Positions 1-6,512 of a stretch of 15,829 bases of DNA are shown one piece after another. The notes beneath the pieces are model-generated. The model saw only the letters and a program-made list of their open reading frames with translations, did no database searches and was not told the origin of the DNA. Origin of the DNA: Bacteroidetes/Chlorobi group bacterium ChocPot_Mid (GTDB lineage Bacteria; Bacteroidota; Ignavibacteria; Kapaibacteriales; UBA2268). The translations under genes and the position numbers were made by a program. The stretch lies in assembly GCA_003731675.1 (NCBI GenBank), contig RCNQ01000098.1, positions 1 through 15,829 of the forward strand, read 5' to 3'. Position 1 is the stretch's first letter, and the number at the start of each line of letters is the position of its first letter.

Positions 1-516
1 ATAAGCAATCACAATATTCTTACTGAAATTCGGTTGAATTTCCTTCAACCCTTCTTTCAACTGCGAGCTCAGAACTTCATAGGTTTTTCCTGATTGTCTT
101 TCGTCCAAAGTCTCCCCGATGCAAACAATCGCATTTAACCCAGATTCGAGAATAATTTTCAGTTTCTGATTTATCGAATAATCATTCTCATGATAATACT
201 GCCTTCTTTCAGAATGACCGATGATTATATGGCTACCCCCAAAATGCTTTATCATAGGAACAGAGACTTCACCCGTAAATGCTCCCTGCAACTTGTCCGA
301 ACAATTCTGTGCTCCCAATTTAATCTTTGTACCTTTTACTGTTTCCGATACCATTGGAATGTTAATAAAAGGAGGACAAATTAATATCCCGAAATTTTCA
401 TTTAGTTTCTCATCATCCAGCTCTTTAACTTTTTCAATGATTCCTTTGGCAAGAATTAATGCTTCCTGACCAACAGTATTCATCTTCCAGTTGCCTGCTA
501 TAAGCATTCTTTTCAT
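1..516 (-). CDS. tpiA: Triosephosphate isomerase, N-terminal 172 residues (cut by window edge)
   Basis: Interconverts dihydroxyacetone phosphate and glyceraldehyde 3-phosphate in glycolysis and gluconeogenesis, in the cytosol. Reverse-strand translation from the ATG at 514-516 stays open to base 1. It begins MKRMLIAGNWKMN, with the substrate-binding lysine at residue 11, and carries the electrophilic histidine motif GHSERR at 100-105 (His101). The family is about 250 residues long, so roughly 80 are missing. The visible part stops at IVIAY, just before the expected catalytic Glu of the AYEPVWAIGTG motif, so the active-site base cannot be checked here. There is no clear Shine-Dalgarno sequence before the ATG, but the N-terminus matches the family start. 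It lies 127 bases downstream of nrfA on the same strand with no obvious terminator between, so read-through is possible. Identification is secure. Confidence 0.97.
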   Translation of the reverse strand, partial: MKRMLIAGNWKMNTVGQEALILAKGIIEKVKELDDEKLNENFGILICPPFINIPMVSETVKGTKIKLGAQNCSDKLQGAFTGEVSVPMIKHFGGSHIIIGHSERRQYYHENDYSINQKLKIILESGLNAIVCIGETLDERQSGKTYEVLSSQLKEGLKEIQPNFSKNIVIAY

Positions 517-643
517 AGTTTATGTATATTAATGTTAATAATTTCTATACCAATTAATATCCCATGTAAATATTCTCAGAAACTTCTGAATCACAGGAAA
601 TTATAAAGTGTCTTCATTAAAAAATATTTTGATATACTTTTTT

Positions 644-2125
644 CTAATACTTCCTTAAAGTACCTTGTCTTTTTTCAGCCATTTTATCCCATTGCAGAAC
701 AAGTGTTTTCATGAGTTCTTCCTTGTCTTTTTTTAATGCAGTCATATCCAGTCCAACGTATTTTTGAGCTTTAGCTTTTGTAGAAACATCAGGCATACTG
801 ATTGGTATTTTGACCCCGTGTCTGACAAAAATAACACTTAATAGCCCTCTTGCCTGCTCTGCTTTCTGAATTGACGTACCAAGTACCCTCAAAGCTTCAA
901 TTGGTGAATGAAAACCGACACCATTAGCCGCCGCAACCCAATCCCATCTCCACTGAGCATTGCGAATATTTTTCAAAACTGGTTTCATCTCATCTTCTTT
1001 CGCTCCGTTTTTCCAAGCTTGCTCTGCTTCCAGATGTGCAGTTGCGATAACTTTTTCAGCAATTCTCCTTATTTCCATGACCCTGTCCTGAATATCATAA
1101 ACAGTTTGTCTGATTTCCTCTTCACTTTCACGGTGGCATACCTGACATGAATTTGATATATTATTTAAAGGGCTTTGGATATGGTGGTCCGAAAATTTAA
1201 TGCCTCCTTCAACTTTGTAAGGCATGTGGCAATCTGCACAGGCGACTCCCCTTCTTGCGTGAATACCTGTCATAAATAATTCATAATCAGGGTGCTGAGC
1301 TTTCAGCATGGGAGCTTTGCTTAGCTTATGAGTCCAATCTGAAAATTCAAGTTCATCATAATATTTTTCCATCGAATCAGCACTAAATCCTTTATCCCAG
1401 GGAAACACAAGGTAATTCCCAGGTTTTTTAAAGTAGTATTCCACATGACATTGCGCACATACCAATGACCTCATCTCCTGATGAGTGAAATCACTTACCT
1501 TCTTTCCTCTTCTTTCCAATGCTTCAAGTAAAGCAGGTCTCGTTATTTTTAAATTCATTGTATTTGCTTCGTGGCAATCACCACATCCGATGGGATTAAC
1601 AATCTCATCACCAACATCAATCCATTTCATATTGTAGAATTCGGCTGTTCCCATAACCGACATCATACGCGGAACATCAGGACTTTTACAAGACCAACAA
1701 GTCGCCGGCTGTGTACTCTCGACAGCACCACCTGTTCTCAATACATTGCGGATATCCTTTATTGCATGGGCATGACCTCTCGCTTGATTATATTCCTTAG
1801 AAAATCCATATCCTGCCCAAAGTATCACCAAATCAGGATTCTCCTCAAGATAATCACGCCAGGCAGAACCGGCATACTTGCTTTTAAATGTTGTATCAAG
1901 CGTTTTCAGGTAAGTTTCGAATTCTTTAGGAAAACTTTCACCCCATATTTCATTTCGGGTTTCCCATTTGTCAATTTTTTTAATCATCTGAAGTTTTGAA
2001 ACAGTTTCAGCTCTTCGCTCAATCACGGAAGATGCAAAAAGCCCTAAAATAAAAACAATGACAACTGTAACAACGAATACTAATATTGTCAAACCTCTTT
2101 TCGATTTTGTATCTTTTTTGGACAT
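644..2125 (-). CDS. nrfA: Ammonia-forming cytochrome c nitrite reductase, catalytic pentahaem subunit
   Basis: Reduces nitrite to ammonium with six electrons outside the cytoplasmic membrane, as the catalytic subunit of NrfHA. The 493-residue protein has an N-terminal hydrophobic anchor or uncleaved signal (about 12-34), then the diagnostic active-site haem motif CWSCK (143-147, Lys as proximal ligand). Four classical CxxCH haem sites follow: 181-185, 223-227, 296-300 and 327-331. Likely active-site residues by family comparison are Arg116, Tyr230 and His278 (in KAQHPDYE). Glu229, Lys275 and Gln277 fit the calcium site, and His406 in GFHSP is a likely distal haem ligand. Length is normal for the family. 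The start is supported by GAGGT seven bases upstream of the ATG. It lies 24 bases after nrfH, so the two are almost certainly co-transcribed. Nothing essential appears to be missing. Confidence 0.98.
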   Translation of the reverse strand: MSKKDTKSKRGLTILVFVVTVVIVFILGLFASSVIERRAETVSKLQMIKKIDKWETRNEIWGESFPKEFETYLKTLDTTFKSKYAGSAWRDYLEENPDLVILWAGYGFSKEYNQARGHAHAIKDIRNVLRTGGAVESTQPATCWSCKSPDVPRMMSVMGTAEFYNMKWIDVGDEIVNPIGCGDCHEANTMNLKITRPALLEALERRGKKVSDFTHQEMRSLVCAQCHVEYYFKKPGNYLVFPWDKGFSADSMEKYYDELEFSDWTHKLSKAPMLKAQHPDYELFMTGIHARRGVACADCHMPYKVEGGIKFSDHHIQSPLNNISNSCQVCHRESEEEIRQTVYDIQDRVMEIRRIAEKVIATAHLEAEQAWKNGAKEDEMKPVLKNIRNAQWRWDWVAAANGVGFHSPIEALRVLGTSIQKAEQARGLLSVIFVRHGVKIPISMPDVSTKAKAQKYVGLDMTALKKDKEELMKTLVLQWDKMAEKRQGTLRKY

Positions 2126-2149
2126 AATTTACCTCTATAATATTAATAA

Positions 2150-2689
2150 TTATTTGCTTATTGGATTTATTGAAAAATGAGAGCTTGCCCTGCTGTGAAT
2201 CCTGCCGTGAGGTACTTCTCTGTGGCAACTCCAACAAAGTTTACCTTCCCCGTATTTATAGTTTTCACCGGTTACATTTGTTATAGAAACAGGATTTACC
2301 TGCCGGATGTGGCATCTCAAACAATTTTCCTGCACAACTGTTTTTCCTGCATCTTTAATTTGAATTACCTCAGGGTCTAATTTAAAAGTGAACATAAAAG
2401 CATGACGCAACCCGTCAGATGCTTTAAAATAATATTTTCTGACAAAATTATTATGAGGAACGTGGCAATCGTTACAAACCGTCTTATCCCTATGACTGCT
2501 ATGCATCCATGTTGTATATTCAGGTCTCATAATATGGCAATTAATGCATGCTTGCGGGTCATCTGTTAAATACGATATTGCATTTGATAAATAAACAGTC
2601 ACGAAAATCAAACCAACCAATATACCTGAAACAATAGCAAAAGGTATATTCCATTTACTTGATAATTTCTTATTCCACTTGAACCTCAT
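2150..2689 (-). CDS. nrfH: NrfH, membrane-anchored tetrahaem quinol dehydrogenase of nitrite reductase
   Basis: Takes electrons from menaquinol in the membrane and passes them to NrfA. It belongs to the NapC/NrfH family. The 179-residue protein has one N-terminal transmembrane helix (about 15-36) followed by four CxxCH motifs at 48-52, 72-76, 123-127 and 152-156. The first reads CINCHIM; Met54 two residues after the histidine is the position that ligates haem 1 in structurally known NrfH. The chain is slightly longer than a typical NrfH, with a short polar tail after the last haem. It precedes nrfA by 24 bases on the same strand, the usual nrfHA order. About 143 bases separate it from nadD, so its promoter probably lies at 2690-2832, but I could not pick out an FNR/CRP-like palindrome there. 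The menG gene elsewhere in the window suits a menaquinol donor. Confidence 0.96.
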   Translation of the reverse strand: MRFKWNKKLSSKWNIPFAIVSGILVGLIFVTVYLSNAISYLTDDPQACINCHIMRPEYTTWMHSSHRDKTVCNDCHVPHNNFVRKYYFKASDGLRHAFMFTFKLDPEVIQIKDAGKTVVQENCLRCHIRQVNPVSITNVTGENYKYGEGKLCWSCHREVPHGRIHSRASSHFSINPISK

Positions 2690-2832
2690 TCCAATTTCTC
2701 AGCTATTAATTGTAAATAGTGTATAAAGTAATAATTAAAATTGTAAAAAAATTATATAAAAATCAAATTAATTTTTCTAAAGATTAATATTGAGTAATTC
2801 TTTGTTAGCTTCAAGATTATGAATAGTGATAA

Positions 2833-3423
2833 TCAATCATCTAAATATAAGCCGTTTTCTTTGATATATAGCTCAACTGTTTCAGGTAAAAGTCCCTTTA
2901 AAGGTAAAGCTTTTCTGATGAATTCCCTTATTTTAGAAGAAGAAACATCAGATTCAAGAAAATCAATAAAAACAACCTGACCTTTTTCCATTAAAAAATC
3001 TATATCATAATAAAAATCAGCCCTTTTCACAATACACAACCTGACAATACTCAAAATATCTTCCCAGTTCTTCCATTTCGTAAAATCCTTAATCTGGTCG
3101 CTACCAATCAGGAAATAAAGTTCAGCATTCGGATATTTACCTTTGAGGTATTTGATTGTATCAATAGAATACGATACCATTTTTCTCTCTGCTTCGTATT
3201 TCTCAACAGCAAATTTAGGATACCCCGCAATAGCTAATTCAAGCATTTTTATTCTATGCTGCACATTATCTTGATTATTTTCTTCTATCTTAAACGGAGA
3301 TTTGAATGCAGGTACAAAAAGGCATAAATCAAGTTCCATCTGTTTAGTAAATTCCAATGCCATTTTCAAATGTGTATTATGCACCGGATTGAAAGTACCT
3401 CCAAATATCCCGACTCTTTTCAT
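2833..3423 (-). CDS. nadD: Nicotinate-nucleotide adenylyltransferase
   Basis: Transfers AMP from ATP to nicotinate mononucleotide, giving nicotinate adenine dinucleotide, the penultimate step of NAD synthesis. The 196-residue protein is a nucleotidyltransferase with the N-terminal GIFGGTFNPVH motif (5-15). The second histidine of the HxGH signature is at 18, but the sequence reads HNTH, with Thr in place of the usual Gly. The C-terminal nucleotide-binding motif ISSTxIR appears as VSSSKIRE. A GSDQ segment follows the central strand, as in other NadD proteins. Length is normal. It starts 30 bases after the folP stop on the same strand, so folP-nadD probably form one transcript. A relative such as CoaD is unlikely because CoaD is shorter and lacks this C-terminal pattern. 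Confidence 0.94.
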   Translation of the reverse strand: MKRVGIFGGTFNPVHNTHLKMALEFTKQMELDLCLFVPAFKSPFKIEENNQDNVQHRIKMLELAIAGYPKFAVEKYEAERKMVSYSIDTIKYLKGKYPNAELYFLIGSDQIKDFTKWKNWEDILSIVRLCIVKRADFYYDIDFLMEKGQVVFIDFLESDVSSSKIREFIRKALPLKGLLPETVELYIKENGLYLDD

Positions 3424-3453
3424 TTTCCTTCAGTTCTTAATAATTGGCAAATT

Positions 3454-4254
3454 TCATATTATGGATTGATATATTTTTTTAAGCATCATTAAGAGCTGTA
3501 CATTATGCACTCTTATTATGTCAATATTTTTATTGAGAAGCAATGAATGAATCAAAACCGTGGGAATATCTCTTTGTGAAGGGTCAGATATATCCAACAT
3601 TTTACCGATAAAAGCTTTTCTGGAAAGCCCTATCATTAGCGGTACACCAAGTGCGTGAAAATTACTATAATTTTTTAATAATGCAATGTTATGCTCATAC
3701 GTTTTACCAAAACCTATTCCGGCATCCGCAATAATTGACTGCACTCCTATGTCTTTTGCTTTTTCGATTTTTTCTTTAAGTATATTAAATACATCATTAA
3801 CAACATTATCATAAATTGGATTATCCTGCATAGTTCGGGGTTTCCCTTGAATATGCATTATAATTAATCCAAGATTCTGCCTTGCGGCAAGCTCAGCTAA
3901 CCTTATATCATTATCCAAGCCACTAATATCGTTAATCATTGTAGCACCGACTTCGACTGATTCTCTTGCTACATTGTATTTTGTAGAATCTATGGAAATA
4001 ACTGCTTTAGGTCTCATCTTCTTAATCTTCATTATCACAGGGATTACCCTTTTTAATTCATCATCTTCTGAAACGGAATCAGCACCAGGTCTTGTACTTT
4101 CACCACCGATGTCGAGTATATCAGCACCGTCATCAAGTAACTTTAATCCCTGAGCGACAGCTTTATCTTCAGAAAAAAACTTTCCTCCATCGGAAAATGA
4201 ATCGGGTGTTACATTGAGTATCCCCATTATTTTTGGAAATTGAGTCCTATCCAT
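3454..4254 (-). CDS. folP: Dihydropteroate synthase
   Basis: Condenses p-aminobenzoate with dihydropterin pyrophosphate to form dihydropteroate in folate synthesis; this enzyme is the sulfonamide target. TIM-barrel motifs run in order: GILNVTPDSFSDGG near the N-terminus, DIGGESTRPGA, MINDISG, ADAGIGFGKTYEHN, GLSRKAFIG and a final RVHNV. I chose the ATG at 4252-4254, which gives 266 residues and places the NVTPDSFSDGG motif about 15 residues in, as usual for the family. The same frame stays open to 4383, but the extra 43 residues are a hydrophobic, AT-rich extension with no family counterpart. No strong Shine-Dalgarno sequence supports either start. It diverges from the hydrogenase operon and is followed at 30 bases by nadD. 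Confidence 0.95.
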   Translation of the reverse strand: MDRTQFPKIMGILNVTPDSFSDGGKFFSEDKAVAQGLKLLDDGADILDIGGESTRPGADSVSEDDELKRVIPVIMKIKKMRPKAVISIDSTKYNVARESVEVGATMINDISGLDNDIRLAELAARQNLGLIIMHIQGKPRTMQDNPIYDNVVNDVFNILKEKIEKAKDIGVQSIIADAGIGFGKTYEHNIALLKNYSNFHALGVPLMIGLSRKAFIGKMLDISDPSQRDIPTVLIHSLLLNKNIDIIRVHNVQLLMMLKKIYQSII

Positions 4255-4447
4255 AATTTTAATTATTCCATTAATAAATAAACAAACATAAAACATATTA
4301 ATATACATTGAAAATTTAAATAAATCAAGCAAATTATTATCAAACTTTTTAAAAAACACACCGAAAAACTGTTTTATTCCCACAAATATTATTATCTTAG
4401 CTTATAAATTTTTTGCTTGTTAATTTAAATTATTTATATGGTGATAT

Positions 4448-4831
4448 ATGTATAAAATAGCAATAATAGACGACGACCCGGATATAGTCGAAGCTTTGAC
4501 TATTTTGCTTAAATCAAAGGATTACTCTGTGGTCTCTGCGATTAACGTAGATAGCGGGAGTAAACTGATTGAAAGCGAAAATCCGGACTTAATTTTACTT
4601 GATGTCATGATGGATGAACCTGATGATGGCTTCTATATGGCAAACAAATTAAGAAAAAAAGGATTTAACAAACCCATTATCCTTTTAACCTCAGTATCAA
4701 AATCCATCGGGTTTGAATTTGGACAGGGGGATACTTTACCTGTTAATGACTTTTTGGAAAAACCAGTGCTTTCAAACATTTTACTGGAAAAACTTGAGTA
4801 TCATTTAAAGAAATCAGGAGGTCAGAAATGA
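4448..4831 (+). CDS. Stand-alone response regulator receiver domain, first gene of the hydrogenase operon
   Basis: A 127-residue protein that is only a CheY-like receiver domain. Asp8-Asp10 form the acidic metal pocket, Asp52 (LLLDVMM context) is the phosphoacceptor, Thr81 is the conserved switch residue, and Lys105 lies in FLEKP. There is no DNA-binding or enzymatic output domain, so it must act by protein contact or as a phosphate relay. The start is preceded by GGTGAT. Its last codons overlap the hydC start (ATGA, 4828-4831), so it is translationally coupled to the hydrogenase subunits. A six-TM histidine kinase lies at the other end of the cluster and lacks a receiver; pairing the two is a reasonable inference but not shown. 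Its target could be the hydrogenase itself, another kinase, or a distant transcription factor. Confidence 0.93.
   Translation: MYKIAIIDDDPDIVEALTILLKSKDYSVVSAINVDSGSKLIESENPDLILLDVMMDEPDDGFYMANKLRKKGFNKPIILLTSVSKSIGFEFGQGDTLPVNDFLEKPVLSNILLEKLEYHLKKSGGQK
4816..4822 (+). promoter_or_regulatory. Full-consensus Shine-Dalgarno for hydC inside the receiver gene
   Basis: AGGAGGT lies five bases upstream of the hydC ATG at 4828 and inside the last codons of the preceding gene. It fixes the hydC start and, with the ATGA stop/start overlap, indicates coupled translation. A perfect Shine-Dalgarno sequence stands out here because several other genes in the window (tpiA, menG, the OmpA-family gene) have none. 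Confidence 0.75.
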
Positions 4832-5301
4832 TAGAAATAAAAGATAACATTTTGACTCAGGAAATTTCTGAGTTAATTGGCAAATATGGTAACGGAAGGG
4901 AAGCCCTTTTACCAATCCTGCAACAAATTCAGGCTAAACACGGTTATGTCTCTGAATTTGCACAGCAGGAAATTGCCAATGCACTCGATATACACCCTGT
5001 TGAAGTATATGGTGTAATAACTTTCTATTCCTTCCTGGGTAATAAGAAAAAAGGAAGACACATCATCCGTCTTTGCAGAACAATTTCCTGTGACCTTGCA
5101 GGAAAAGATGCAATTATCCGTACTCTCGAAAGAGAATTAGGTATCAAATTCGGTGAAACTACCAAAGATGAAAAATTCTCTCTCGAATTCATCAATTGTA
5201 TGGGGATGTGCGACCAGGGACCGGCGATGATGATTAATGAACAGGTGTTTACTCAACTGACACCACATAAAATTGTTGATATTCTTAAGAATTTCAGATA
5301 G
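4828..5301 (+). CDS. hydC: NuoE-like [2Fe-2S] thioredoxin-fold subunit of NAD(H)-linked hydrogenase
   Basis: Small electron-transfer subunit related to complex I NuoE (24 kDa) and to HydC of trimeric [FeFe]-hydrogenases. The 157-residue cytosolic protein has an N-terminal helical region followed by a thioredoxin-like fold. Its four [2Fe-2S] cysteines are at 83, 88, 124 and 128, in the family spacing C-x4-C and C-x3-C (CRTISC and CMGMC). Family landmarks include HPVEVYGVITFYSF before the first pair. It overlaps the receiver gene by four bases and precedes hydB by eight. The presence of a true H-cluster protein two genes downstream, and the absence of membrane complex I subunits, argue for a soluble hydrogenase rather than respiratory complex I. 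The gene symbol follows Thermotoga naming. Confidence 0.94.
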   Translation: MIEIKDNILTQEISELIGKYGNGREALLPILQQIQAKHGYVSEFAQQEIANALDIHPVEVYGVITFYSFLGNKKKGRHIIRLCRTISCDLAGKDAIIRTLERELGIKFGETTKDEKFSLEFINCMGMCDQGPAMMINEQVFTQLTPHKIVDILKNFR

Positions 5302-5309
5302 GTGATAAA

Positions 5310-6497
5310 ATGCCAATAAAAAATAAATCAGTAATTTTCGACAGAGAAAATTTAAACAAAGAAAACCCCAAAGAGTTTTTATATAAAGCACTAAAAATGT
5401 CTCCCTCAGATTTGATTCTTGAAGTACGTGAATCCGGACTTAAAGGCAGAGGTGGTGCTGGTTTTCCAACAGGTACAAAGTGGATGCTTGCTTCTGCCGC
5501 AGTGTCCGATAAAAAATTTGTTGTCTGCAATGCAGACGAAGGAGAACCAGGAACATTCAAAGACAGAGTGCTTTTAGATGAATTTTCTGATTTGGTATTC
5601 TATGGTATGATTATGTGCGGATATGCTATTCGTGCTAATAAAGGTTTTGTCTATTTAAGAGGAGAATACCGCTACCTTTTAGACAAACTACTTAAATACT
5701 TGGACAAAATGCATGAGGAAAACCTGTTAGGCAAAAACATATTAAACTCAGGATTTGATTTCGATATCGAAATTCGTCTTGGTTCTGGTGCTTATGTGTG
5801 CGGTGAAGAATCTGCATTGATTGAATCACTCGAAGGACACAGAGGCGAATCACGCAACAGACCACCCTTCCCTGTAAATACGGGTTATATGGGACATCCC
5901 ACAGTGGTCAATAACGTAGAAACTTTTGCGACAGTTCCTATTATTATTTCGAGAGGAGCAGAATGGTTTACAACTGTTGGTACTCTCAATTCCAAAGGCA
6001 CAAAATTAATCTCTGTTTCCGGTGATTGCAAAGAGCCCGGTGTATATGAAGTTCCTTTTGGTATTTCAATAAATGATATACTCAAACTGGTTAAAGCCGA
6101 AAACACAAAAGCCGTGCAAGTAGGAGGTGCCTCAGGACATTGCGTACCAAAAGAACAATTCGACAGAGCATTGTCCTTCGAAGACCTCTCAACTGGTGGC
6201 TCAATTATGATATTCAATGAAAGCAGGGATATGCTTCACATTTTGAAAAACTTTATGGAATTCTTTGTTGAAGAATCTTGCGGACAATGCACTCCCTGCA
6301 GAATCGGAAACATAAAATTACTTGAGGGGGTAGAAAAAGTTGAGGCAGGTGATTGTGCTTTATCCTACATCAAAGAATTAATCGAGTTGGGTAAATCAAT
6401 GCAACTTGCTTCAAAGTGCGGGTTAGGTCAATCAAGTCCTAATCCCTTTATATCAATAATGACAAATTTTGAAAACGAAATATTTTCACAAAGATAA
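5310..6497 (+). CDS. hydB: NuoF-like NAD(H)- and FMN-binding subunit of hydrogenase, short form
   Basis: Flavoprotein subunit that exchanges electrons between NAD(H) and the iron-sulfur chain of the hydrogenase complex. The 395-residue protein shows the FMN/NADH motif GRGGAGFPTGTKW (46-58), followed by ADEGEPGTFKDR, the SLBB-type middle segment, and the [4Fe-4S] ligands Cys324, Cys327, Cys330 (CGQCTPC) and Cys370 (SKCGLGQ). It consists of the NuoF core only. The N-terminal thioredoxin-like [2Fe-2S] domain and the C-terminal two-[4Fe-4S] ferredoxin domain found in the roughly 600-residue HydB of Thermotoga-type bifurcating enzymes are both absent, and the chain ends about 25 residues after the last ligand. 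AGGTG overlapping the hydC stop codon supports the start. hydA begins 15 bases after its stop. Confidence 0.94.
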   Translation: MPIKNKSVIFDRENLNKENPKEFLYKALKMSPSDLILEVRESGLKGRGGAGFPTGTKWMLASAAVSDKKFVVCNADEGEPGTFKDRVLLDEFSDLVFYGMIMCGYAIRANKGFVYLRGEYRYLLDKLLKYLDKMHEENLLGKNILNSGFDFDIEIRLGSGAYVCGEESALIESLEGHRGESRNRPPFPVNTGYMGHPTVVNNVETFATVPIIISRGAEWFTTVGTLNSKGTKLISVSGDCKEPGVYEVPFGISINDILKLVKAENTKAVQVGGASGHCVPKEQFDRALSFEDLSTGGSIMIFNESRDMLHILKNFMEFFVEESCGQCTPCRIGNIKLLEGVEKVEAGDCALSYIKELIELGKSMQLASKCGLGQSSPNPFISIMTNFENEIFSQR

Positions 6498-6512
6498 TTA
6501 CGGAAGATTGTT

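Noticed and set aside
576..589. Inverted repeat TCAGAA/TTCTGA downstream of nrfA
   Set aside because: Only a two-base gap and few GC pairs; no T run follows on the minus strand, so it is not a credible terminator.
2690..2832. FNR/CRP-type operator upstream of nrfH
   Set aside because: I searched by eye for TTGA-N6-TCAA-like palindromes and found none convincing.
4255..4383. Upstream in-frame extension of folP by 43 residues
   Set aside because: The extra residues are hydrophobic and AT-driven, have no counterpart in dihydropteroate synthases, and the ATG at 4252-4254 gives the usual N-terminus.
4413..4440. Possible promoter TTGCTT, 16 bases, TATATG before the receiver gene
   Set aside because: In such AT-rich sequence the match is expected by chance, and it would put the transcript start almost on the start codon. 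The FCB-type TAnnTTTG element is not clearly present either.
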